The notes: generated from the letters alone by a model not told the origin. Counted from the stretch's first letter, positions 49,845-61,359 are shown. The stretch is 64,000 nucleotides of DNA from Cyrtodaria siliqua (GCA_037043455.1 JAWPHD010001219.1:1-64000); one strand, 5' to 3'. Numbers and translations: made by a program.

Positions 49845-50985
49845 GATTGATATGTTGCCTGGCTGTTGTTATGTGTTTAATTTGGTTCTGTTGTTATTGT
49901 GTTTTGTTTATGTTGTTTGGATGATATGTTGCCTGACTGTTGTTATTTAAGTTTAATTTGGTTCTGTTGTCATTGTGTTTTGATGTTGTTGTTTGATTGA
50001 TATGTTGCCTGGCTGTTGTTATTTAAGTTTAATTTGGTCCTGTTGTCATTGTGTTTTGATGTTGTTGTTTGATTGATATGTTGCCTGGCTGTTGTTATTT
50101 AAGTTTAATTTGGTCCTGTTGTCATTGTGTTTTGATGTTGTTGTTTGATTGATATGTTGCCTGGCTGTTGTTATGTGTTTAATTTGGTTCTGTTGTTATT
50201 GTGTTTTGTTTATGTTGTTTGGATGATATGTTGCCTGACTGTTGTTATTTAAGTTTAATTTGGTTCTGTGGTCATTGTATTTATGTTGTTATTTGATTGA
50301 TATGTTGCCTGGCTGTTGTTGTTTAAGTTTAATTTGGTTATGTTGGTATTGTGTTTTGTTGTTGTTGTTTGATTGATATGTTGCCTGGCTGTTGTTGTTT
50401 AAAATTAATTTGGTCCTGTTGTCATTGTGTTTTGTTGTTGTTGTTTGATATGTTGCCCGGCGGTTGTTATTTAAGTTTAAGTTGCTTCTGTTGTCATTGT
50501 GTTTTGATTCTGTTGTTTGATTGATACGTTGCCTGGCTGTTGTTATTTGTTTAATTTGGTTCTGTTTTCATTGTATTTTGTTGATGTTTTTTGATTGATA
50601 TGTTGCCTGGCTGTTGTTATTTCAGTTTAATTTGGTTCTGTGGTCATTGTGTTTATGTTGCTGTTTGATTGATATGTTGCCCGACTGTTGTTATTTAAGG
50701 TTAATTTGGTCCTGTTGTCATTGTGTTTTGTTGTTGTTGTTTGATTGATATGTTGCCCGGCGGTTGTTATTTAAGTTTAATTTGGTTCTGTTGTCATTGT
50801 GTTTTGATGTTGTTGTTTGATTGATATGTTGCCTGGCTGTTGTTATTTAAGTTTAATTTGGTCCTGTTGTCATTGTGTTTTGATGTTGTTGTTTGATTGA
50901 TATGTTGCCTGGCTGTTGTTATGTGTTTAATTTGGTTCTGTTGTTATTGTGTTTTGTTTATGTTGTTTGGATGATATGTTGCCTG
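49845..50985 (+). repeat. Duplicon (partner 39261-40402)
   Basis: Same monomer order as the partner but with canonical homopolymer lengths throughout. Confidence 0.8.
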
Positions 50986-52323
50986 ACTGTTGTTATTTAA
51001 GTTTAATTTGGTTCTGTGGTCATTGTATTTATGTTGTTATTTGATTGATATTTTGCCTGGCTGTTGTTGTTTATGTTTAATTTGGTTATGTTGGTATTGT
51101 GTTTTGTTGTTGTTGTTGTTTGATTGATATGTTGCCTGGCTGTTGTTGTTTAAAATTAATTTGGTCCTGTTGTCATTGCGTTTTGTTGTTGTTGTTTGAT
51201 TGATATGCTGCTCGGCGGTTGTTATTTAAGTTTTAAGTTGCTTCTGTTGTCATTGTGTTTTGTTTATGTTTTTTGATTGATATGTTGCCTGGCTGTTGTT
51301 ATTTAAGTTTAATTTGGTTCTGTGGTCATTGTGTTTATGTTGTTGTTTGATTGATATGTTGCCCGACTGTTGTTATTTAAGTTTAATTTGGTTCTGTTGT
51401 CATTGTGTTTTGTTGTTGTTTGATTGATATGTTGCCTGGCTGTTGTTATTTAAGTTTAATTTGGTTCTGTTGTTATTGTGTTTTGATGTTGTTGTTTGAT
51501 TGATATGTTGCCCGGCGGTTGTTATTTAAGTTTAATTTGATTCTGTTGTCATTGTGTTTCGATGTTGTTGTTTGATTGATATTTTGCCTGGCTGTTGTTA
51601 TTTAAGTTTAATTTGTTTCTGTTGTCATTGTGTTTGGTTTATGTTGTTTGATTGATATGTTGCCTGGCTGTTGTTATTTCAGTTTAATTTGGTTCTGTGG
51701 TCATTGTGTTTATGTTGCTGTTTGATTGATATGTTGCCCGACTGTTGTTATTTAAGTTTAATTTGGTCCTGTTGTCATTGTGTTTTGTTGTTGTTGTTTG
51801 ATATGTTGCCTGGCGGTTGTTATTTAAGTTTAATTTGGTTCTGTTGTCATTGTGTTTTGATGTTGTTGTTTGATTGATATGTTGCCTGGCTGTTGTTATA
51901 TAAGTTTAATTTGGTCCTGTTGTCATTGTGTTTTGATGTTGTTGTTTGATTGATATGTTGCCTGGCTGTTGTTATGTGTTTAATTTGGTTCTGTTGTTAT
52001 TGTGTTTTGTTTATGTTGTTTGGATGATATGTTGCCTGACTGTTGTTATTTAAGTTTAATTTGGTTCTGTGGTCATTGTATTTATGTTGTTATTTGATTG
52101 ATATGTTGCCTGGCTGTTGTTGTTTAAGTTTAATTTGGTTATGTTGGTATTGTGTTTTGTTGTTGTTGTTTGATTGATATGTTTCCTGGCTGTTGTTGTT
52201 TAAAATTAATTTGGTCCTGTTGTCATTGTGTTTTGTTGTTGTTGTTTGATTGATATGCTGCCCGGCGGTTGTTATTTAAGTTTAAGTTGCTTCTGTTGTC
52301 ATTGTGTTTTGATTCTGTTGTTT

Positions 52324-52998
52324 GATTGATACGTTGCCTGGCTGTTGTTATTTGTTTAATTTGGTTCTGTTTTCATTGTATTTTGTTTATGTTTTTTGAT
52401 TGATATGTTGCGTGGCTGTTGTTATTTAAGTTTAATTTGGTTCTGTGGTCATTGTGTTTATGTTGTTGTTTGATTGATATGTTGCCCGACTGTTGTTATT
52501 TAAGTTTAATTTGGTTCTGTTGTCATTGTGTTTTGTTGTTGTTTGATTGATATGTTGCCTGGCTGTTGTTATTTAAGTTTAATTTGGTTCTGTTGTTATT
52601 GTGTTTTGATGTTGTTGTTTGATTGATATGTTGCCCGGCGGTTGTTATTTAAGTTTAATTTGATTCTGTTGTCATTGTGTTTTGATGTTGTTGTTTGATT
52701 GATATTTTGCCTGGCTGTTGTTATTTAAGTTTAATTTGTTTCTGTTGTCATTGTGTTTGGTTTATGTTGTTTGATTGATATGTTGCCTGGCTGTTGTTAT
52801 TTCAGTTTAATTTGGTTCTGTGGTCATTGTGTTTATGTTGCTGTTTGATTGATATGTTGCCCGACTGTTGTTATTTAAGTTTAATTTGGTCCTGTTGTCA
52901 TTGTGTTTTGTTGTTGTTGTTTGATTGATATGTTTCCCGGCGGTTGTTATTTAAGTTTAATTTGGTTCTGTTGTCATTGTGTTTTGATGTTGTTGTTT
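52324..52998 (+). repeat. Truncated 9-monomer HOR, unit 1
   Basis: Order M5-M6-M7-M8-M9-M10-M11-M12-M13, with M13 (TTTCCCGGCGG) followed directly by a monomer that has M5 features, so M14 and M1-M4 are missing. Length 675 bp. Confidence 0.83.
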
Positions 52999-53671
52999 GA
53001 TTGATATGTTGCCTGGCTGTTGTTATTTGTTTAATTTGGTTCTGTTTTCATTGTATTTTGTTTGTTTTTTGATTGATATGTTGCGTGGCTGTTGTTATTT
53101 AAGTTTAATTTGGTTCTGTGGTCATTGTGTTTATGTTGTTGTTTGATTGATATGTTGCCCGACTGTTGTTATTTAAGTTTAATTTGGTTCTGTTGTCATT
53201 GTGTTTTGTTGTTGTTTGATTGATATGTTGCCTGGCTGTTGTTATTTAAGTTTAATTTGGTTCTGTTGTTATTGTGTTTTGATGTTGTTGTTTGATTGAT
53301 ATGTTGCCCGGCGGTTGTTATTTAAGTTTAATTTGATTCTGTTGTCATTGTGTTTTGATGTTGTTGTTTGATTGATATTTTGCCTGGCTGTTGTTATTTA
53401 AGTTTAATTTGTTTCTGTTGTCATTGTGTTTGGTTTATGTTGTTTGATTGATATGTTGCCTGGCTGTTGTTATTTCAGTTTAATTTGGTTCTGTGGTCAT
53501 TGTGTTTATGTTGCTGTTTGATTGATATGTTGCCCGACTGTTGTTATTTAAGTTTAATTTGGTCCTGTTGTCATTGTGTTTTGTTGTTGTTGTTTGATTG
53601 ATATGTTTCCCGGCGGTTGTTATTTAAGTTTAATTTGGTTCTGTTGTCATTGTGTTTTGATGTTGTTGTTT
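52999..53671 (+). repeat. Truncated 9-monomer HOR, unit 2
   Basis: Same order as unit 1, length 673 bp. M5 has lost three bases (TTTTGTTTGTTTTTTG). M6 retains the CGTGGCTG variant seen at the same place in unit 1. Confidence 0.83.
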
Positions 53672-53964
53672 GATTGATATGTTGCCTGGCTGTTGTTATT
53701 TGTTTAATTTGGTTCTGTTTTCATTGTATTTTGTTTGTTTTTTGATTGATATGTTGCCTGGCTGTTGTTATTTAAGTTTAATTTGGTTCTGTGGTCATTG
53801 TGTTTATGTTGTTGTTTGATTGATATGTTGCCCGACTGTTGTTATTTAAGTTTAATTTGGTTCTGTTGTCATTGTGTTTTGTTGTTGTTTGATTGATATG
53901 TTGCCTGGCTGTTGTTGTTTAAAATTAATTTGGTCCTGTTGTCATTGTGTTTTGTTGTTGTTGT
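53672..53964 (+). repeat. Truncated HOR, partial unit 3 and array edge
   Basis: M5, M6 and M7 are followed by an M3 monomer starting at 53891, whose tail ends in TTGTT and is followed directly by the diverged CAATTGATTTCTTGCCC. This is the right edge of the HOR array. Confidence 0.82.
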
Positions 53965-55357
53965 TCAATTGATTTCTTGCCCAGTTGTTGTTGTCTTTTA
54001 AGTTTAAATTGGTCCTGTTGTCATTGTGTTTTATTGTTGTTGTTCAATTGGTATCTTGCCCGAGTTTTGTTGTTGTTTACGTTAAAATTGGTACTGTTGT
54101 TATTAGGTTTTGTTGTTGTTTTTCAATCAATAACTTGCCTGGTTGTGTCATTTAAGTTAAAATAGGTCCTGTTGGAATTGTGTTTTGTTGTTATTGTTCA
54201 AGTGGTATCTTGCCCTGTTTTTTTGTTGATTACATTCTTTGCTGTTGTCATTGTGTTTTATTGTTGTTCTTCAATTGGTATCTTGCCCGGTTGTTGTTGT
54301 TGATTAAATTTGGTCCTGTTTTGATTGTATTTTGTTGTTGTTGTTCATTTGGTTTCTTGCCCGGATGTTTTTGTCATTTTAAGTTAAAACTGGTCCTGTT
54401 GTCATTGTGTTTTGTTGTTGTTGTTAAATTGGTATCTTGTCCGGTTGTTGTCGTTTAAGTTAAAATTGGTCTGTTTGTTATTGTGTTTTGTTGTTGTTCA
54501 GTTGGTATCTTGCCTGGTTGTTGGTGTTGCAATTTAAGTTAAAATTGGTCCTGTTGTCGTTGTGTTTTGTTGTTGTTGCCCAATCAATATCTTGGCAGGT
54601 TGTTGTTGTTGTTTATGTTAAATTAGTTCCTGTTGTCATTGTCTTGTGTTGTTGTTGTTCAATTGGTATCTTGCCCGGTTGTTGTTGTTGATTACATTTT
54701 GTCCTGTTGTCATTGTGTTTTATTGTTGTTGTTCAATTGGTATCTTGCCCGGTTGTTGTTGTTGATTAAATTTCGTCCGGTTGTCATTGTGTTTTCTAGT
54801 TTTTGATCGATTGTATCTTGTCAGGTTGTTGTTGTCAATTAAGATAAAATAGGTCTTGTTGGAATTGTGTTTTGTTGTTGTTGTTCAATTGGTATCTTGC
54901 CCGGTTGTTGTTGTTGATTAAATTTGGTCATATTGTTCGTTTGTGTTTTGTTGTTTTTGATCGAGTGGTATCTTGTCAGGTTTTTGTTGTCGTTTAAGAT
55001 AAAATTGGTCCCATTGGAATTATATTTTGGTGTTGTTGTCCAATTGCTATCTTGCTCTTGTTGTTGTTGATTAAATTAGGTCCTGTTGTCATTGTGTTTT
55101 GTTGTTTTTGATCGATTGGTATCGTGTCAGGTTGTTGTTGTCATTTCAGTTCATATATGTCCTGTTGGAATTGTGTTTTGTTGTTTTTGTTCAATTGATA
55201 TCTTACTCGGTTGTTGTTGTTGGTCAAATTTGGTCCTGTGGTCATTGTGTTTTGTTGTTGTTGTTCAATCGGTATATTGCCTTGTTTTTTTGTTGATTAA
55301 ATTAGGTGCTGTAGTCATTGTGTTTTGTTGTTGTTGTCCAATTGGTATCTTCTCTGA

Positions 55358-56358
55358 TTGTTGTTGTCATTTAAGGTAAAATTGGTCCATTGCCAATGTG
55401 TTTTGTTGTTGTTTTTCAATTGGTATCTTGCCCGGTTGTTGTTGTTGATTGAATGTGTTCCTGGTGTCATTGTGTTTTGTTGTTGCTGTCAAATAAATAT
55501 CTTTCCTGGTTGTTGTTGTTGATTAAATTAAAATATGGTCTTCTTGTCATTGTCTTTTGTTGTTTTTGTCCAATTGATATCTTGCCTGGTTTTGTTGTTC
55601 TGTATGTTAATTTTGGCTCCGTTGTCATTGTGTTTTGTTGTTGTTGTTCAATTTGTATCTTGCTCTGATAATGTTGTTTTTAAATTAGGGCCTGTTGTTA
55701 ATGTGTTTTGTTGTTGCTGTCGAAGCAGTATCTTTCCCGGATGTTGTTATTAATTCAGTTGAAATTGATCCTGTTGTCATTGTGTTTTGTTGTTGTTGTT
55801 CAGTTGGTATCTTGCCAGAGTGTTGTTGTCGTTTTAAGTTAAAACTGGTCCTGTTGCCATTGTGTTTTGTTGTTTTTTATCAGTTGGTATCTTGTCAGGT
55901 TGTTGTTGTCATTTAAGTTATAATTGGTCCTGTTGTCATTGTTTTTTGTTGTTGTTGTTCAATTGGTATCTTGCCCGGTTGTTGTTGTTGATTACATTTT
56001 GTCCTGTTGTCATTGTGTTTTATTGTTGTTGTTCAATTGGTATCTTGCCCGAGTATTGTTGGTCAGGTTGTTGTTGTCATTAAATTAAAATTTGGTCTTC
56101 TTGTCAAATCGATTTCTTGCCTGGTTTTTGTTGTGCTGTATGTTAATTTTGTTCTCTTGTTATTGTATTTTGTTGTCGTTGTTCAATCAATATCTTTCCA
56201 GGTTGTTGTTGCCATTTAAGTTAAAATTGGTCCTGTGGTCATTGGGGTTGATTATTGTCGTCCAGTCAATATCTTGCCAGGGTGGTGTTGTCGTTTTAAG
56301 TCAAAATTGGTCCGTTGTCATTGTATTTTGTTGTTGTTGTTCGACTGGTATCTTACCG
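55358..56358 (+). repeat. Monomeric-region duplicon A, copy 1
   Basis: Matches 59087-60088 at an offset of about 3,730. Shared private features include GGTCCATTG, CTGGTGTCATTG or its counterpart, GCTGTATGTTAATTTTG and GGTCATTGGGGTTG. The match ends where copy 1 reads CTTACCGGTTG and copy 2 CTTACCCGGTTTAG. Confidence 0.85.
55521..55910 (+). repeat. 390-bp block, copy 1 of 3
   Basis: Begins GATTAAATTAAAATATGG and ends at the GTTGTTGTTGTC after CTTGTCAGG. The three copies are each 390 bp by my boundaries. Internal landmarks are CTGTATGTTAATTTTGGC and GCAGTATCTTTCCCGG. Confidence 0.87.
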
Positions 56359-56862
56359 GTTGTTGTTGTTGATTTAATTTGGTCTTGTTGTCATTGTGTT
56401 TTGTTGTTTTTAATCGATTGTTTAGGTTGTTGTTGTCATTAAATTAATATTGGTCCTGTTGGAATTGTGTTTTGTTGTTGTTGTCCAATTAGTATCTTGT
56501 CTGGTTGTTGTCGTTGAAGTTAAAATTGGTCCTGTTGTCATTTTGTTTTGTTGTTGTTGTTCAATTAGTATCTTGCTCGGTTGTTGTTGTTGATTAAATT
56601 TGGTCCTGTTGTCATTGTGTTTTGTTGTTTTTGTCCAGTCGATATCTTGCCCGGTTGTTGTTGTTGATCGAATTTGGTACTGTTGTCATTATGTTTTGTT
56701 GTTGCTGTCGAATCAATATGATTCCCGGTTGTTGTTACTGATTAAATTAAAATTTGTTCCTGTTGTCATTGTCTTTTGTTGTTTTTGTTTAATTGGTATC
56801 TTGCCCGGTTGTTGTTGTTTATGTTAAAACTGGTCCTGTTGTCATTGTCTTTTGTTGTTGTT

Positions 56863-57252
56863 GATTAAATTAAAATATGGTCTTCTTGTCATTGTCTATT
56901 GTTGTTGTTGTCCAATTGATATCTTGCCTGGTTTTGTTGTTCTGTATGTTAATTTTGGCTCCGTTGTCCATGTGTTTTGTTGTTGTTGTTCAATTTGTAT
57001 CTTGCCCGGATGTTGTTGTTTTTAAATTCGGTCCTGTTGTTAATGTGTTTTGTTGTTGCTGGCGAAGCAGTATCTTTCCCGGATGTTGTTATTGATTCAG
57101 TTAAAATTGATCCTGTTGTCATTGTGTTTTGTTGTTGTTGTTCAATTGGTATCTTGCCAGAGTGTTGTTGTCGTTTTAAGTTAAAGCTGGTCCTGTTGCC
57201 ATTGTGTTTTGTTGTTTTTGATCGGATGGTATCTTGTCAGGTTGTTGTTGTC
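56863..57252 (+). repeat. 390-bp block, copy 2 of 3
   Basis: Same block as 55521-55910, in a different flanking context from the other two. It is embedded at the left edge of duplicon B, which suggests an independent transposition-like or crossover event. Confidence 0.87.
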
Positions 57253-59095
57253 AAGATATAGTTGGTAATGTTGTCTCTGTGTTTTTTTGTTGTTGTCCAC
57301 TTGGTATCTTGCCAGGTTGTTGTTGTCGTTTTAAGTTAAAACTGGTCCTGTTGTCATTGTGTTTTGTTGTTGTTGTTCACCTGGTATCTTGCCCGGTTGT
57401 TGTTGTTGATTAAATTTGGTGCTGTTGTCATTGTGTTTAGTTGTTTTTGATCACTTGATACCTTGTCAGGTTGTTGTTGTCATTTAAGTTATATTTGGTC
57501 CCGTTGTCATTGTGTTTTGTTGTTGTTGTCCAGTTGGTTTCTTGCCTGGTTGTTGTTATCATTTAAGTTAGTATCTTGTCAGTTTGTTGTTGTCGTTTAA
57601 GTTAGTCCACTTGGTATCTTTCCTGGTTGTTGTTGTCGTTTAAGTTAAAATTGATCCTGTTGTCATTGTGTTTTGTTGTTGTTCAGTTGGTATCTTGCCA
57701 GGTTGTTGTTGTCGTTTTAAGTTAAAACTGGTCCTGTTGTCATTGTGTTTGGTTGTTGTTTTTCATCTGGTATCTTGCCCGGTTGTTGTTGTTGATTAAA
57801 TTTGGTGCTGTTGTCATTGTGTTTAGTTGTTTTTGATCAGTTGGTATCTTGTCAGTTTGTTGTTGTCGTTTAAGTTAGTCCACTTGGTATCTTCCCTGGT
57901 TGTTGTTGTCCTTTAAGTTAAAATTGATCCTGTTGTAATTGTATTTTGTTGTTGTCGTTTAATTGGTATCTTACCTGGTTGTTGATTAAATGCGATCCTG
58001 TTGTCATTGTGTTTTGTTGTTGTTGTTCAATTGTCATCTTGCCCGGTTGTTGTTGTTGATTAAATTTGGTCCTGCTGTCATTGTGTTTTGTTTTTGCTGT
58101 CGAATCAATATGATTCCCGGTTGTTGTTATTGATTAAATTAACATTTGATCCTGTTTTCATTGTCTTTTTGTTTTGTTTTGTTCAATTGCCTGGTTGTTG
58201 TTGTCGTTACTGTTAAAATTTGTCATGTTGTCATTGTGTTTTGTTGTTGTTGTTCAAATGGTATCTTTCCTGAGTGTTTTTGTCATTTAAGTTAAAATTG
58301 GTCCTGTTGTCATTGTGTTATGTTGTTTTTGTTCAATTGTTATCTTGCCCGGTTGTTGCTGTTTATTAAATCTGGTCCTGTTGTCATTGTGTTTTCTTGT
58401 TTTTGATCGATTGGTAATTTGTCAGGTTGTTGTTGTCGTTTAAGTTAAAATGTGTCATGTTTTCATTGTGTTTTGTCGTTGTTGTTTAATTTGTATCTTG
58501 CCCCGATGTTATTCAGATTAAATTCGGTCCCGTTGTCATTGTGTTTTTTTGTTGCTGTCAAATCAATATCTTCCCCGGTTGTTGTTATTGATTAAATTAA
58601 AATTAGGTCCTGTTGTTTTGTTGTTGTTGTCCAAGTGGTATCTTGCCCGAGTGTTGTCGTTTTAAGTTAAAACTGGTCCTGTTGTCATTGTAATTTGTTG
58701 TTGTTCTTCAGCTTGTATCTTGCCCGGGTGTTGTTGTTCATTACATTTGATCCTGTTGTCATTGTGTTTAATTGTTGTTGTTCAATTGGTATCTTGCCCG
58801 AGTTTTGTTGTTGTTTAAGTTAAAACTGGTCTGTTGTCATTGTAATTTGTTGTTGTTGTTCAACTGGTATCTTGCCCGGTTGGTGTTGTTCATTAAATTT
58901 GGTCCTGTTGTCATTGTGTTTTGTTGTTGTTGTCCAATTGGTATCTTGCCTGGTTTTTTTTTTGTTGTCATTGTATTTTGTTGTTGCTGTCCGATTGGTA
59001 TCTTACCTGGTTGTTGTTGTCGTTTAAGTAAAATTTGTCCGTTGTCATTGTGTATTGTTGTTTTTGATCAGTTCGTATCTTGACAGTTTGTTGTT
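57200..59095 (+). repeat. Monomeric-region duplicon B, copy 1
   Basis: Matches 61360-63182 with internal gaps. Shared landmarks in order are ATCGGATGGTATCTTGTC, AGTTGGTAATGTT, TGTTTAGTTG, GTTAGTCCACTTGG, GAATCAATATGATTCCCGG, CTTTTTGTTTTG and GATCAGTTCGTATCTTGAC. Confidence 0.85.
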
Positions 59096-60088
59096 GTCAT
59101 TTAAGGTAAAATTGGTCCATTGTCAATGTGTTTTGTTGTTATTTTTCAATTGGTATTTGCCCGGTTGTTGTTGTTGATTGAATGTGTTCATGGTGTCATT
59201 GTGTTTTGTTGTTGCTGTCAAATAAATATCTTTCCTGGTTGTTGTTGTTGATTAAATTAAAATATGGTCTTCTTGGCATTGTCTTTTGTTGTTGTTGTCC
59301 AATTGATATCTTGCCTGGTTTTGTTGTTCTGTATGTTAATTTTGGCTCCTTTGTCATTGTGTTTTATTGTTGTTGTTCAATTTGTATCTTGCCCGGATGT
59401 TGTTGTTTTTAAATTAGGGCCTGTTGTTAATGTGTTTTGTTGTTGCTGTCGAAGCAGTATCTTTCCCGGATGTTGTTTTTGATTCAGTTAAAATTGATCC
59501 TGTTGTCATTGTGTTTTGTTGTTGTTGTTCAATTGGTATCTTGCCAGAGTGTTGTGGTCGTTTTAAGTTAAAACTGGTCCTGTTGCCATTGTGTTTTGTT
59601 GTTTTTGATCAGTTGGTATCTTGTCAGGTTGTTGTTGTCATTTAAGTAATAATTGGTCCTGTTGTCATTGTGTTTTGTTGTTTTGTTCAATTGGTATGTT
59701 GCCGTTGTTGTTGTTGATTACATTTTGTCCTGTTGTCATTGTGTTTTATTGTTGTTGTTCAATTGGTATCTTGCCCGAGTATTGTTGGTCAGGTTGTTGT
59801 TGTCATTAAATGAAAATTTGGTCTTCTTGTCGAATCGATTTCTTGCCTGGTTTTTGTTGTGCTGTATGTTAATTTTGTTCTCTTGTTATTGTATTTTGTT
59901 GTCGTTGTTCAATCAATATCTTTCCAGGTTGTTGTTGCCATTTAAGTTAAAATTGGTCCTGTGGTCATTGGGGTTGATTATTGTCGTCCAGTCAATATCT
60001 TGCCAGGGTGGTGTTGTCGTTTTAAGTCAAAATTGGTCCGTTGTCATTGTATTTTGCTGTTGTCGTTCAACTGGTATCTTACCCGGTT
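59087..60088 (+). repeat. Monomeric-region duplicon A, copy 2
   Basis: Second copy of 55358-56358, abutting duplicon B copy 1 on its left. Confidence 0.85.
59250..59639 (+). repeat. 390-bp block, copy 3 of 3
   Basis: Lies inside duplicon A copy 2 and differs from the others at a handful of bases, for example GTGTTGTGGTC near 59550. Confidence 0.87.
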
Positions 60089-60870
60089 TAGTTGTTGTTG
60101 TTTATGTTAAAACTGGTCCTGTTGTCATTGTGTTTTGTTGTTGTTGTTAAATTGGTATCTTGCCCGAGTGTTGTTGTTGTTTAAGTTAAAATTGGTCCTG
60201 TTGTCTTTGTGTTTTGTTGTTGTTGTTTAATTGGTATCTTGCCCGTTTGTTGTTGTTGATTAAATTTTGTCCTGTTGTCTTTGTGTTTTATTGTTGTTGT
60301 TCAATTGGTTTCTTGTTGAAGTGTTGATGTTGTTTAAGTTAAAATTGGTCCTGTTGTCATTGTGTTTTGTTGTTGTTGTTCAATCAATATATTGCCAGGT
60401 TGTTGTTGCCATTTAAGTTAAAATTGGTCCTGTTGTCATTGGGTTTGATTGTTGTTGTGCAATCAATATCTTGCCAGTTTGTTGTTGTTGTTGTTTATGT
60501 TAAATTTGTTCCTGTTGTCATTGTGTTTTGTTGTTGTTGCCCAATCAATATCTTGACAGGTTGTTGTTGTTGTTTATGTTAAATTTGTCCCTGTTGTCAT
60601 TGTGTTTTGGTTGTTGTTCCATTGGTATCTTGCCCAGTTGTTGTTGTTGATTAAACTTGGTCATATTGTCATTGTGTTTTGTTGTTTTTGTTCAATTGGT
60701 ATCTTGAGCAGGTGTTGTTGTCGTTGAAGACAAAATTGGTCCGTTGTCATTGTGTTTTGTTGTTGTTCAATTGGTATCTTGCCCGGTTGTTGTTGTTGAT
60801 TAAATTTGGTCCTGTTGTCATTGTGTTTTGTTGTTTTTGGTCGATTGGTATCTTGTCTGGTTGTTGTTGT

Positions 60871-61095
60871 CGTTTAAGTTAAAATTGGTCCTGTTGGCAT
60901 TGTGTTTTGTTGTTGTCCAATTGGTTTAATATCCGGTTGTTGTTGTCGATTAAGTTAAAAGTGATCCATTGTCATTGTGTTTTGTTGTTGTTCAATTGGT
61001 ATCTTGCCCGGTTGTTTTTGTTGATTAAAGTTGGTCCTGTTGTCTTTGTGTTTTATTGTTGTTGTTCAATTGGTATCTTGTCAGGTTGGTGTTGT
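60871..61095 (+). repeat. 225-bp tandem, unit 1
   Basis: Three diverged monomers starting CGTTTAAGTTAAAATTGG, with the private GGTTTAATATCCGG. The next unit follows directly. Confidence 0.88.
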
Positions 61096-61323
61096 CGTTT
61101 AAGTTAAAATTGGTCCTGTTGGCATTGTGTTTTGTTGTTGTTGTCCAATTGGTTTAATATCCGGTTGTTGTTGTCGATTAAGTTAAAATTGATCCATTGT
61201 CATTGTGTTTTGTTGTTGTTCAATTGGTATCTTGCCCGGTTGTTTTTGTTGATTAAAGTTGGTCCTGTTGTCTTTGTGTTTTATTGTTGTTGTTCAATTG
61301 GTATCTTGTCAGGTTGGTGTTGT
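61096..61323 (+). repeat. 225-bp tandem, unit 2
   Basis: Near-identical to unit 1 with one additional TTG in a tail, giving 228 bp. Confidence 0.88.
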
Positions 61324-61359
61324 CGTTTAAGTTAAAATTGGTCCTTTGTCATTGTGTTT

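Larger units (their letters stand above)
1..53964 (+). repeat. Homogeneous 76-bp satellite organised as higher-order repeats
   Basis: The stretch is an unbroken head-to-tail array of monomers of about 76 bp, all in one orientation; dividing by 75 gives roughly 720 copies. Most monomers open with GATTGATATGTTGCC, have TTTAAGTTTAATTTGG in the middle and end with GTCATTGTG followed by a TTG-rich tail. Types differ at fixed diagnostic places: CCTGGCTG, CCCGGCGG or CCCGACTG after the TTG; TTAAG, TTCAG, TTTG or ATGTG in the middle; GGTCCTG, GGTTCTG, GATTCTG, GTTTCTG or GTTGCTTCTG further on; and the tail. These types recur in the same order, which defines an HOR. No reading frame persists, because 76 is not a multiple of 3. 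The array continues past the left edge of the window. Confidence 0.97.

Noticed and set aside
1..53964. CRISPR-like array
   Set aside because: There is no alternation of short conserved repeats with unique spacers. The whole 76-bp unit repeats, and no cas genes are present.
1..53964. G-quadruplex potential from the G-rich strand
   Set aside because: Runs of three or more G are very rare in HOR monomers (for example CATTGGGTTTGG); four close runs do not occur, so G4 formation is not supported.
53947..56827. Cys/Leu-rich secreted or membrane peptide family
   Set aside because: The similar peptides come from satellite copies in any of three frames, with no constant start context or preserved frame.
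59653..60150. Open frame of 165 codons in the diverged satellite, the longest seen
   Set aside because: Same T/G-derived low-complexity composition, spans several satellite monomers, no domain or signal beyond hydrophobicity caused by base composition. Other overlapping frames between 53947 and 63087 are rejected for the same reason.
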